This document shows, piece by piece, positions 1-8,252 of a DNA stretch of 14,984 nt (positions are counted from its first letter, which is position 1; each line of letters opens with the position of its first letter). Made by a program: the position numbers and the translations under genes. Source of the stretch: SKLM01 sp041687115 (GTDB lineage Bacteria > Chloroflexota > Anaerolineae > B4-G1). The notes below the pieces were generated by a model, which was not told the origin of the DNA, did not search any database, and saw only the letters and a list, made by a program, of their open reading frames with translations. Location: assembly GCA_041687115.1 (NCBI GenBank), contig JAWLCP010000063.1, positions 1 to 14,984 on the forward strand, written 5' to 3'.

Positions 1-3000
1 ACGTGGGGTAGTTCCTTCTCTGGGATGCCCATGCCCGTGTCGCTCACTGTGATGGTTGCCCAGTCGCGCCCTTTGGCTTCGCTTCTTCCAGTCGAGACTG
101 TCACGGTTCCCCCTCCGGGGGAATAGCGTACGGCGTTGTTGATCAGGTTGTCCAGAACCTGCATCATGCGGTTCACGTCCACCAATGACACCGGCCTGGA
201 TTGTGTTGGTCGATACGTAAGTGTGAGCCCTTCTTCCTGGGCTCTTGTTTCATGGTTGGTGACGACCACCTCAGCCAGCTCCTCCAGATTGGTCCGCTCC
301 GGATTGATCTCCAGGCGCCCCGCATCGACTCGAGAGATCTCCAGGATATCCTCCACCAGATCGGCCTGATGGTCTGCCTCTTGGGCCAGCGGCTCCAGGT
401 ACTCCCGCCATCTCCCTGGCTGCTTCCGCATCAGGTGCGCGAAGAGCTTGATTGTCGCGATGGGCGTCCGGAGCTCGTGCGAAACGTTGGAGACAAAGCG
501 AGACTTCATCCGATCCAGTGCCTTCAGGTGACTGATGTCGTGGATGGCCACGACGGCGGTAGCCTCCTTCACCCCGGGCTCCATGATCCTGGCCGCCCTC
601 AGTTGAAGATCCAGCCCAGTTAGCTCAAGCACCCGTTCCGGGTTCTCGTCGGCATGCTCGCCCAAGTGCCGCACCGTCTCCCGCAACAGAGTTGCCTCGT
701 CGGGCGACAGGGACTTGGTGAGCCAGTCCCGGGCCACTGGGTTTGCCAGGACGAGCTCGCCATCGGGGCCAGTAACCACGATGCCGTTAACGGTGCTATC
801 CAGAATTGCCTCCAGCCGGGCATACTGAGCTCGCAGCTGGGCCGTTCGTTCTGCCACCCGCTCCCCCAGTGTCTCGGCATGATCGCTCAACCTCTCGTAC
901 AGACGGGCATTCTCTATGGCAGTCGCGGCGTGGCTGGCGAATGTCTCGAGTCGACGCGCATCGTCGGAGTTGAACTGACCGGGTCTCATACTGTCCACGT
1001 TCAGGAAGCCAACGATCGTACCCCCCAGTTGGATGGGCGTGGCGACGTAAGAGCGCAACCAGTCCCACCCTTCGCGGGGAATCCAATCCTCGTCCATTGC
1101 CGTGTCTGGAATGACAATCGATCGCCCGGTCTGCGACATCCTGGTCAAAGTGGGATACTCCGAGACAGGGAGGACGCGCCTGCTGGCCTCGTCAGCCACT
1201 CCTGTCTTCTCATATCCTCGCCAGCGTACGATGCGGGCGCGACCATCCTCAATGAGCATGATGTTGAATGTATCCCCAGAGACCACCCGCTCTACCTGCT
1301 CAAGGATACGATCGAGGACTTGCTCCAGATTCAAGGTACTGCTCACAGCAGCGGCGGCCTCCTCCAAGGCCTCGGAGAGCTGCCGCTGTTTCCGTTCTGC
1401 CTCGAAGAGCCGGGCGTTCTCCATCGCCATGCCGAGTTGACCCGCGATGGCCGTGTAGAAGGCCAGGTCTTCCTCGTCGAAGGCGTCAAGGCGAGTGCCC
1501 TCCAAGTTGAGCACTGCCACCACCTCATCACCGATCTTGACCGGAACAGCCAGCTCCGAACGGACAGCCTCGTCGATGGCCGCATACCTATCTGCCTCGC
1601 GCACATCGGGTAGGATCACCGGCTCTCCCGTGCGATAGACGTATCCGGTGAGACATTCATCAACTGGAAAGCGGTACACCCTCTCGGGAGGATCGAAGCC
1701 AAGCACATGCGGGTGGTTTCTCATGAACGCGCCGGTCTCATCAGGAAGCATAAAGCCCAGGTATTCGAAATCCATAGCCCGATCCAAGATGTCGATCGTC
1801 CGATCCAGCACCTGCTCGAAGTCGAGCGTGGACGCTGCCGCCGACATCGTCTCGCGCAGGACCTCGGTCCGCGCCAGCTGCTGCACGGTCTCATGATGCA
1901 ACTGAGCATTCTCTATGGCCACGGCAGCCTGAGCAGCAAATGCCTCGGCGAGCCGAGCGTGTTTTGCGGTGTAGAATCCCGGCTCCCGTTTGTCCAACGC
2001 GATCATCCCGATCAGTCGATCGCCAACCAGCATTGGGACCCCCAGCCAGGAGCGAATGGCGGCCGAAGCGTGAGGCCGGCGCCGAAACTCCGCGTAGGCC
2101 ACAGAGGCATCCTCCACGATGACGGGGGAGCGACTGCACACGACCTCGCGATTGGGATTCCCCTCAGCACTAGGATCAAAGGTGACCCCCAGCAGATCCT
2201 CGAGGTTTGGAAAGCCCCGCCCGCCGACGATCTCCAGTCGATCGTCGCGGAGGAGCTGTACCGACGCAGTATCGTACGGCACGACGCGCTGAAGCTGGGC
2301 CAGCACCCGTTCAACAACCTCATTCCGATCCAGAGCGGTCGTCAGAGCAAGCGCCGCTTCCCGCAGCGTCTCCTGCTCCAGCGCTCGCTCACGGACTTCA
2401 TCGTAGAGCCTGGCGTTTCGAATGGCGATGGCGGCCTGGTCTGCCAACAGCTCAAGAACCCACAGCTCGTCGTCGGTGAACGCGTGGGGGCTCTGGAATG
2501 CCACGTTCATCACGCCTTGCACCTCGCCACCAATCGTGAGCGGCAAGCCAACGATCGCTCCCTCCCACCCCGTGTCCTTGAAAAGTGGGTGGGTCGCCAC
2601 ATCGGAGACAACCACCCGTTCGCCTCGCTGAGCCACGGTGTGGGTCAGGCCACCCAGCCGAGGCTGGCTGAACGGCTCTCCTCGATGCTCATCGTTCCAC
2701 AGTGCAGCGCCAAATTCGAGCTCTTGACCGTCGTAGAGGAAGACATGGGCATCGTCCCCCGAGACCATGCCGAGGGCACTATCGAGGATTGCTTCCAAGA
2801 TCGGCTCGAGTTCGAGGGTGGAGGTCAGCTCCAAGCTCGCCTGACGGATGGCACGGAGCTCGGAGACCCGCTGATTGGCCACCTCGAACAACCGGGCGTT
2901 CTCAATCGCAGCAGCGACGTGACCCGCCAGAGCCTCCATCGCCATCACGTCGTGCTCGTCGAAAGCTCCCAGCTGCCGGCTCTGAAGATCGAGTACACCG

Positions 3001-6000
3001 ATCACCTCATCACGATACTTCAGTGGAACATCCAGTTCAGACTTCGTCTCGGTCGACAGGACGGACAGATAGCGGGGATCCTGGCTCACGTCGTTGGCCA
3101 GAACAGCCTCCCCCGATGAGGCTGCCCATCCGATCATCCCCTCGTCGAGGCTTTGCCGGAAGTCGGATGGGATACGATCGGAGCCTCCCCCGGCGTACGC
3201 CCCTATGAACAGCTCTTCAGCATCCTCGTCGACCAACATGATGGCGGTGTTGTAGTAGTCAAAGGCCTCATTGATGAGCTCAACCGTGCGCTCCAGCACC
3301 TCATCCAGGTCGAGAGTTGACGTAATACCCTCAGCAACCTGCGACACGGTCTCCAGCTGGGCCGATCTCTCGCGCTCGGCCTGATAGAGCCGAGCATTCT
3401 CAATGGCCGCCGCAATCTGCGTCGTGAGGGTCTCGACAGTCGTGACATCCAGGCTGTCGAAGGCATCCAGTTCGTCATCCTGCAGATCGAGCACTCCGAT
3501 TACTCTGTCCCCGCTCTTGATCGGTACGGCGAGCTCTGAGTTGGTGTTCTCCGACGTCCTGCGCACATAGTGAGGGTCCGTGCTGACATCGTTGCTGAAC
3601 TGCGTCTCGCCGGTCGCTGCCGCATAGCCGATCATCCCTTCGCCCACGGACAGCGACAGGTTGTGGGGGAAGAGATCGACATAAGCACCAGCAATGGACT
3701 GCATCGTCAGATGCTCAGACTTGTCATCGAGGAGGAACAGAATCACACTATGATAATCGAAGGCCTCATGCACGGCGAAGACGATGGTGGATAGGAGGAC
3801 GTCAAGTTCGAGCTCACTGCTTACGTGTCTGCCTACCTCAGAGATCAACGCAGCTTGCTTGGCCCGCCTGCGAGTTTCCTCGTGAAGCCGCGCCTGTTCC
3901 ACAGCGCCGCCTACCTGGTCGGCGATGATCGACAGGAGCTGCTGCTCCTCTTCGCCATATGCGAAAGGTCGATAGGCCTGGACACAGATAACGCCGATGA
4001 CCTGATCTCCGGTTCGCATCGGGACGCCGAGCCACGACCGAGAGATTTTCTCTGTGCCCCACGTCTCTGCCGGGGGCAGCCGGCCCTGTTCCTGCTCGAA
4101 GTCACGGATGAGGAGCGGCTTCCCCTCGATGACTACAGAGGCGGTGAGGCCCGGTCCCAGGGGGCGACGCCAGGGTGCTGCACGTACTCCCTCATCTACC
4201 GAGAGGCGAAAGTCAAGCTCGTTGGCGCCCTCGTCGTAGAGAGCGATGAAGAAAGCATCAGCCTTGAAGATGGCTTCGATTTCCTGGCAGGCCGCTTCTA
4301 CCAGATCATCCAGGCGCAGCGACGTGCTCGCTGCTCGAGCAACCCGATTCACCGCAGCAAGCCGCCCCGCCCGGCGCTGGGTTTCCTCATGAAGACGGGC
4401 ATTGCGAATCGCCGCAGCAGCCTGGCTGGCGAAGATCGTCAGCAGATCCAGATGCGCCTGCTGGAAGGCATGGAATCGCCTCACGTTGTCCAACGTCAGG
4501 GTACCAATTGCCTTGCCGCCGAAAACCAGTGGGACACAGAGAGCGGACTTCTCCTCTTGCACCTCGGGCAGATCGATCGGTTTGGTTCGCGGATCGGACT
4601 TGACGTTGCCGACGATGAGCGGCTGCTGATTGGCGAACACCCAGCCAGTATACCCCTCGCCAGGCGCGAAGCGAGCTGCCGCGATCGTCTCTGAGCTGAA
4701 GCCAACGCTGGCCCGCACGACCAACTCCCTCCCCTCCTCGTCCAACAGGTGAAGCGTCCCTTTGTCAGCCGGTCCGATGGCTTCGATGGCGGTCTCAATC
4801 ACTCGCCCCAGTACCTCGTCCAGGTCAAGGGTGGAGACCACGTCACGGCTGACCTCCAGCAACGAATTCGTGCTCTGCAACCGCCTGCGGCTCTCCTCAT
4901 ACAAGCGTGCGTTCTCCATCGCCGTCGCCAACTGGGCAGCGATGGCCTCGAAGATGCGCAGATCGCCCTCATCGAACGCATCCGTTTGAGGACTCCTGGT
5001 ACTCAGAACGCCGACGACCTCGCCGCCTATTCTGACCGGAACCGCCAGCTCGGATTGTACTGCCGAGTGTGACTCAACGTGGTAAGGGGTCTCAGCGATG
5101 CTCTCCACCAGGATCGATTCTCCGCTGGTGTAGACTTGACCCACCACGCTGTCCTCTATGGGCAAGCTCAAGTCCCCGTCCGGGGACGGCACATCCCCCG
5201 TGTGAGGGGGATGAGCGACCATAGACTTCTCTGAGTCGTCCGGCACTGCGTAGCTGACGTCTTCGAAACCGAACTCCCGGTGGATGGCATATAGCGTCCG
5301 GCTGAGCACCTTACCGACGTCGAGGGTAGAGCCGGCGGCGGACATCACCTTCTGTAACCCCTCGAGTTGACGTGTATGCTCCTCAAGCGCCGCCTCTACC
5401 CGCTTACGTGCCGTGACATCGCGGACAATAGCGAGGTCGGCCGGCTTCCCTTGATAGATCGTGAGGCCCGCGTTGATCTCCACATGGACGACGTCGCCAT
5501 CGGCGCGCGTGAGCATCGCTCTGTAGATCGGTGTGACCTCCACGCCTGCCATCCGCTGCTCATATCGATCCACTACCTTCTCACGATCGACGGGGTGAAC
5601 GTAGTCAGCGAAGGGGGAATCGATAAGCTCCTCGACCGCTCGGTCCATGATCTGGGCCAGGCGGCGGTTTAGGTATCTGAGCTTGCCATCCTGAATGATG
5701 GCGATGCCGTCGTTCGCCCGCTCAACCACATTGCGATACATGTCCTCGCTTTCCCGCAACTTCTGCTCCGTGCGGTGCCTGTAGAGCGCCATCTCCACCA
5801 TCGAGCAGAGCTCTCTCTGGTCGATGGGCTTCAGGACGTAGCCAAGAGGCTGGACCGACTCGGTGCACTGTACCACCTCTTCGTCCTCGCAGGACGTGAG
5901 GTAGATAGCGGGGATTCCGAGGTCGTTGCGTACCCTCTGGGCTGCCTCCAGGCCGTCCATTTCACCCGGAAGCTTCGTATCGATCAGCAACAGGTCTGGC

Positions 6001-6143
6001 CCCGTCTCCCCCGCCTTCTGGATGGCTTCCGCGCCCGTCCGGACCACCGCCGGCACCTCGTAACCGAAGTCCTCCAACTGCCTCTTAGCATCCAGAGCGA
6101 CGACGTCTTCGCCCTCAACAACCAGAATCTTAGCTTTGCTCAT
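1..6143 (-). CDS. Giant soluble sensor histidine kinase: receiver-PAS-(GAF)x9-PAS-HisKA-HATPase (3' end cut by window edge)
   Basis: I read this minus-strand frame codon by codon over all 6143 bases and found no stop; about 2047 residues are visible and perhaps 60-70 are missing beyond the edge. Domains: receiver 1-120 (phosphoacceptor D55, T83, K105); PAS about 132-245; nine GAF domains at roughly 263-409, 428-579, 595-748, 764-914, 931-1080, 1097-1241, 1258-1410, 1425-1574 and 1590-1743, each ending in a helix with an ENARL-like motif; coiled linker; PAS about 1775-1875; HisKA with SHELRTP (H1889); HATPase with N box NLINNA (N2002/N2003) and G1 box DTGMGI (D2035). No membrane segment or signal peptide is visible, so it should be cytoplasmic. 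Family knowledge: it would autophosphorylate on H1889 in response to GAF/PAS ligands. An N-terminal receiver on a kinase implies input from another phosphodonor. Start: ATG with AGAGGA nine bases upstream, plus an AGGAG abutting the ATG. Odd: G11 replaces the usual second acidic residue of the receiver. Ligands are unknown. Confidence 0.95.
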   Translation of the reverse strand, partial: MSKAKILVVEGEDVVALDAKRQLEDFGYEVPAVVRTGAEAIQKAGETGPDLLLIDTKLPGEMDGLEAAQRVRNDLGIPAIYLTSCEDEEVVQCTESVQPLGYVLKPIDQRELCSMVEMALYRHRTEQKLRESEDMYRNVVERANDGIAIIQDGKLRYLNRRLAQIMDRAVEELIDSPFADYVHPVDREKVVDRYEQRMAGVEVTPIYRAMLTRADGDVVHVEINAGLTIYQGKPADLAIVRDVTARKRVEAALEEHTRQLEGLQKVMSAAGSTLDVGKVLSRTLYAIHREFGFEDVSYAVPDDSEKSMVAHPPHTGDVPSPDGDLSLPIEDSVVGQVYTSGESILVESIAETPYHVESHSAVQSELAVPVRIGGEVVGVLSTRSPQTDAFDEGDLRIFEAIAAQLATAMENARLYEESRRRLQSTNSLLEVSRDVVSTLDLDEVLGRVIETAIEAIGPADKGTLHLLDEEGRELVVRASVGFSSETIAAARFAPGEGYTGWVFANQQPLIVGNVKSDPRTKPIDLPEVQEEKSALCVPLVFGGKAIGTLTLDNVRRFHAFQQAHLDLLTIFASQAAAAIRNARLHEETQRRAGRLAAVNRVARAASTSLRLDDLVEAACQEIEAIFKADAFFIALYDEGANELDFRLSVDEGVRAAPWRRPLGPGLTASVVIEGKPLLIRDFEQEQGRLPPAETWGTEKISRSWLGVPMRTGDQVIGVICVQAYRPFAYGEEEQQLLSIIADQVGGAVEQARLHEETRRRAKQAALISEVGRHVSSELELDVLLSTIVFAVHEAFDYHSVILFLLDDKSEHLTMQSIAGAYVDLFPHNLSLSVGEGMIGYAAATGETQFSNDVSTDPHYVRRTSENTNSELAVPIKSGDRVIGVLDLQDDELDAFDSLDVTTVETLTTQIAAAIENARLYQAERERSAQLETVSQVAEGITSTLDLDEVLERTVELINEAFDYYNTAIMLVDEDAEELFIGAYAGGGSDRIPSDFRQSLDEGMIGWAASSGEAVLANDVSQDPRYLSVLSTETKSELDVPLKYRDEVIGVLDLQSRQLGAFDEHDVMAMEALAGHVAAAIENARLFEVANQRVSELRAIRQASLELTSTLELEPILEAILDSALGMVSGDDAHVFLYDGQELEFGAALWNDEHRGEPFSQPRLGGLTHTVAQRGERVVVSDVATHPLFKDTGWEGAIVGLPLTIGGEVQGVMNVAFQSPHAFTDDELWVLELLADQAAIAIRNARLYDEVRERALEQETLREAALALTTALDRNEVVERVLAQLQRVVPYDTASVQLLRDDRLEIVGGRGFPNLEDLLGVTFDPSAEGNPNREVVCSRSPVIVEDASVAYAEFRRRPHASAAIRSWLGVPMLVGDRLIGMIALDKREPGFYTAKHARLAEAFAAQAAVAIENAQLHHETVQQLARTEVLRETMSAAASTLDFEQVLDRTIDILDRAMDFEYLGFMLPDETGAFMRNHPHVLGFDPPERVYRFPVDECLTGYVYRTGEPVILPDVREADRYAAIDEAVRSELAVPVKIGDEVVAVLNLEGTRLDAFDEEDLAFYTAIAGQLGMAMENARLFEAERKQRQLSEALEEAAAAVSSTLNLEQVLDRILEQVERVVSGDTFNIMLIEDGRARIVRWRGYEKTGVADEASRRVLPVSEYPTLTRMSQTGRSIVIPDTAMDEDWIPREGWDWLRSYVATPIQLGGTIVGFLNVDSMRPGQFNSDDARRLETFASHAATAIENARLYERLSDHAETLGERVAERTAQLRAQYARLEAILDSTVNGIVVTGPDGELVLANPVARDWLTKSLSPDEATLLRETVRHLGEHADENPERVLELTGLDLQLRAARIMEPGVKEATAVVAIHDISHLKALDRMKSRFVSNVSHELRTPIATIKLFAHLMRKQPGRWREYLEPLAQEADHQADLVEDILEISRVDAGRLEINPERTNLEELAEVVVTNHETRAQEEGLTLTYRPTQSRPVSLVDVNRMMQVLDNLINNAVRYSPGGGTVTVSTGRSEAKGRDWATITVSDTGMGIPEKELPH

Positions 6144-6152
6144 CTCCTGAGG

Positions 6153-6158
6153 TCCTCT
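6153..6158 (-). promoter_or_regulatory. Ribosome binding site of the giant kinase
   Basis: AGAGGA on the minus strand lies nine bases before the ATG at 6143. A second AGGAG (6144-6148) touches the ATG and is too close to be the usual site. Together they support this start. Confidence 0.5.
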
Positions 6159-6169
6159 TCTCACCAACA

Positions 6170-6182
6170 GCCGTGGCACGGC
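6170..6182. promoter_or_regulatory. 13-base palindrome in the leader of the giant kinase
   Basis: GCCGTG-G-CACGGC is a perfect inverted repeat with six-base arms around one central base, between the proposed transcription start and the start codon. It could be a second protein site; a one-base loop makes a plain RNA hairpin unlikely. A short tandem repeat CTGACG-CTGACG lies next to it at 6196-6207. The gap 6144-6372 otherwise shows only a weak five-base inverted repeat (GTCAG-TCG-CTGAC, 6306-6318) with no T-run, and no gene. Confidence 0.3.
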
Positions 6183-6242
6183 AATCGCCCCCGACCTGAC
6201 GCTGACGCAGGATGGAGCCAATCGCTCGACGCCCTATCGCTC

Positions 6243-6271
6243 AGTATAGCCCGCTCCCTTTGGCAGCACAA
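6243..6271 (-). promoter_or_regulatory. Candidate sigma70 promoter of the giant kinase
   Basis: On the minus strand a -35 box TTGTGC (6266-6271) is followed after exactly 17 bases by a -10 box TATACT (6243-6248), which matches TATAAT at five of six positions. Transcription would start near 6236, giving a leader of about 93 bases before the ATG at 6143. This is visual matching only; no transcript data were available. Confidence 0.45.
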
Positions 6272-6284
6272 GACGGCCTTGTGC
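6266..6284. promoter_or_regulatory. Inverted repeat overlapping the -35 box (candidate operator)
   Basis: GCACAAG (6266-6272), a five-base spacer ACGGC, then CTTGTGC (6278-6284) form a perfect seven-base inverted repeat. The left arm covers the -35 box of the candidate kinase promoter, the expected place for a repressor or activator site. The binding protein is unknown. Confidence 0.35.
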
Positions 6285-6372
6285 CGTGTCCCGGACGTGA
6301 TGGCAGTCAGTCGCTGACATCCACATCGGGAAGATCCCTTCCTCATCGGGCCCATCCACCTCCCATGCCCCG

Positions 6373-8052
6373 CTATTTCCTGGATCTCCAGATCGAGAAG
6401 ACAAGCCAAAGGCCCAACAGGCTGGCCCCCGCGAAGCCGGCAACGACCAGGACCGTGGCCAGACCCACGTCCTCTGCGAGGTTAAAGGCGGGAATGATGA
6501 GCGCGAGTCCAACGATCAAGGCCGCCAGAAGGACGCTCAGCGAGATGCGATTCGCCGACCGATCGAGCCGATTCAGGGCTCGGTCGAGGCCCTTATGCTC
6601 AAGGGCTAGCTCCAACTCTCCACGCTCGGCCTGAACAAGAAGCTGAGAGCCAACTCGCGGTAGAAGGCTAAGAAGGTCGCTCCAGTCGCCCCCGGTCTTG
6701 ATCAACCGTGGCCCGAGATTGCGCAGATCGACCATCTTCAGTAAAAAGCGTCGCACATACGGTCTGGAGAAAGCAATAAAGTCGAAATCGGGATCGAGCT
6801 GGAGGCCCACGCCCTCCAGCATGGCCAGCGTCTTACCCAGCAGCCACAGCTGTGACGGTAGCCGCAGGTGATGACGGAAAGCAACTGGCGTGGCATCCTG
6901 CATCACGTCTTGGGCGCGAATGGCCTTCAATGGAAGTCCGTAGTACTTACGCAACAGACGAGCCAGATCGTGCTCGAGGGCAATCCGATCGACGTCTGCG
7001 GCGGTGGCCCCCATGCGAATCAGCTGATCGACGAGGCCTTGTTCATCCATCTGAATAGCAGCAACGTAGAGGCGAGTGAGGTCGGCGCGGATTCGATAGC
7101 TGAGGTGACCGACCATCCCAAAGTCCATCGCTCCGATCACTTCCCCGGGCATGACGATGAAATTGCCAGGGTGAGGATCGGCATGGAAGAAGCCGTCCTC
7201 AAGCACTTCTTTGACGACCATTCTCGCCGCGTTGGCGGCGATTCGACGGCGATCATAGCCCGATCTGTCCAGCGCTTCCACATCGTCGATCTTGATGCCC
7301 TCGATCCGTTCCATCACCAGTACCCGGCGAGTGGTAAAATCCCAGTGAATCTCTGGCACGTAGAGATAGGGATCCTCAGAGAAGTTCTCCCGAAAGCGCT
7401 CGGCGTTGTGCCCCTCGCGGTAGAAATCCAGTTCCATCCGCAGCGTGGTGGCAAACCCGCGTGCAATCTGGGGCAGATCGTACAGCCGTGCCAGGGCGAC
7501 GCGGCCTTGAAGCAGCCGCGCGATGTCCTGGAGAATCTCCAGATCGACCTCAATGGTTTTCTCAATCCCCGGGCGTTGTACTTTGACGACCACTCGGTTG
7601 CCGTCGTGGAGGGTCGCCGGGTGGACCTGGGCCAATGAGGCAGCAGCGATGGGCTCACGACCTATTGTGGCGAACAGCTCGCCCGCCGGTGCCCCTAGCT
7701 CCGCCTCGATCTGCTCCTGAATCGGCTCCCAGGGCTCGGGGGGGACGGTATCCTGCAGCTTAGTCAGCTCGATGATGTAAGCCGGGGGAATAAGGTCGGG
7801 GCGGGTGCTGAGCACCTGACCCAACTTGATGAAGGTAGGTCCCAGCTCCTCCAGCGCCAATCGCAGTCGCTGTGGGGCGCCGAGAGGGGGCGCTTCTTCA
7901 CGCCATCGACGGATCAGGCGGCGGGGTAATGCCAGGTAAGGTTGCAGCTCCAGCAGATCGACCAGCTCGCCGAGACCGTGGCGAATGAATACCTGAGCAA
8001 TCTCCTGATAGCGCCTCAGGTGCCGAATCGTGCGCTGGGGACCTCTTACCAT
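6373..8052 (-). CDS. AarF/ABC1/UbiB-family atypical kinase/ATPase with two C-terminal membrane helices
   Basis: A 559-residue protein of the UbiB (ABC1/COQ8) family, atypical protein-kinase-like ATPases that in other organisms support isoprenoid quinone synthesis or lipid handling at membranes. Signature elements are all present: KLGQ (K76-Q79; family KxGQ motif), the alanine-rich loop AAAS replacing a glycine loop (S139), the likely ATP-site lysine K157 in VVVKVQ, the catalytic-loop signature HADPHPGN (N297) and DFG (D310). Two hydrophobic C-terminal helices, about 504-523 and 530-555, would anchor it in the membrane, as is usual for the family. Start: I chose ATG at 8052, preceded by AGGAG (8054-8058, only one base away), because the protein then begins just before the family-like RTIRHLRRYQEI segment and has the usual length. 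The frame is open back to a TTG at 8181, but that extension looks non-family. It lies 200 bases after the patatin gene, past a terminator-like hairpin, so it may have its own promoter, which I could not identify. The substrate is unknown. Confidence 0.93.
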   Translation of the reverse strand: MVRGPQRTIRHLRRYQEIAQVFIRHGLGELVDLLELQPYLALPRRLIRRWREEAPPLGAPQRLRLALEELGPTFIKLGQVLSTRPDLIPPAYIIELTKLQDTVPPEPWEPIQEQIEAELGAPAGELFATIGREPIAAASLAQVHPATLHDGNRVVVKVQRPGIEKTIEVDLEILQDIARLLQGRVALARLYDLPQIARGFATTLRMELDFYREGHNAERFRENFSEDPYLYVPEIHWDFTTRRVLVMERIEGIKIDDVEALDRSGYDRRRIAANAARMVVKEVLEDGFFHADPHPGNFIVMPGEVIGAMDFGMVGHLSYRIRADLTRLYVAAIQMDEQGLVDQLIRMGATAADVDRIALEHDLARLLRKYYGLPLKAIRAQDVMQDATPVAFRHHLRLPSQLWLLGKTLAMLEGVGLQLDPDFDFIAFSRPYVRRFLLKMVDLRNLGPRLIKTGGDWSDLLSLLPRVGSQLLVQAERGELELALEHKGLDRALNRLDRSANRISLSVLLAALIVGLALIIPAFNLAEDVGLATVLVVAGFAGASLLGLWLVFSIWRSRK

Positions 8053-8191
8053 TCTCCTATCGCAGGCGTCTATCCAGTGGACCGGCGGAGCGTTCAGGGG
8101 AAGCTCTCGTATCCCCCGAACCACCATCGCCGCGGGGTGAAGGGCAAACGGTCGCGCTGCCGCGGAAGGCGATCCCGGCAACCAAACAGAA

Positions 8192-8223
8192 GGCGGGATA
8201 GCCGCAAAATAGGCCCTCCCGCC
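8192..8223 (-). terminator. Terminator-like hairpin after the patatin gene
   Basis: On the minus strand GGCGGGA (8217-8223) pairs with TCCCGCC (8192-8198). An inner GCC/GGC stem (8212-8214 with 8201-8203) is separated by a two-by-two internal loop and closed by an eight-base loop. TTCTGTTT follows, a weak T-tract. It lies about 30 bases after the patatin stop and fits a rho-independent terminator for the phasin-patatin transcript. Confidence 0.45.
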
Positions 8224-8252
8224 CGCAGATCACCTCTCGCCCCTGAACCCCG

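Noticed and set aside
1707..3119. Long plus-strand open frame of 470 codons, with similar ones at 654-1613, 3825-4694 and 5775-6317
   Set aside because: They lie antisense to the giant kinase in exactly the same codon register, so they stay open simply because the kinase rarely uses TTA, CTA and TCA codons. Their translations show no recognisable domain.
1380..4930. Recurring DNA segments such as CGGGCGTTCTCCATCGCC as a mobile or CRISPR-like repeat
   Set aside because: They are in-frame codons for the ENARL-type helix at the end of each GAF domain, spaced about 500 bases apart and diverged in wobble positions.
1..6143. Phytochrome or cyanobacteriochrome-type light sensing by the GAF array
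   Set aside because: I saw no conserved chromophore Cys-His pair in any of the nine GAF domains and no PHY domain; the few cysteines are scattered.
8053..8181. N-terminal extension of the UbiB-family protein from a TTG at 8181
   Set aside because: The added 43 residues do not look like family sequence, the start codon is rare and has no ribosome binding site, and the region overlaps the gap after the terminator hairpin. An ATG with AGGAG lies at 8052.
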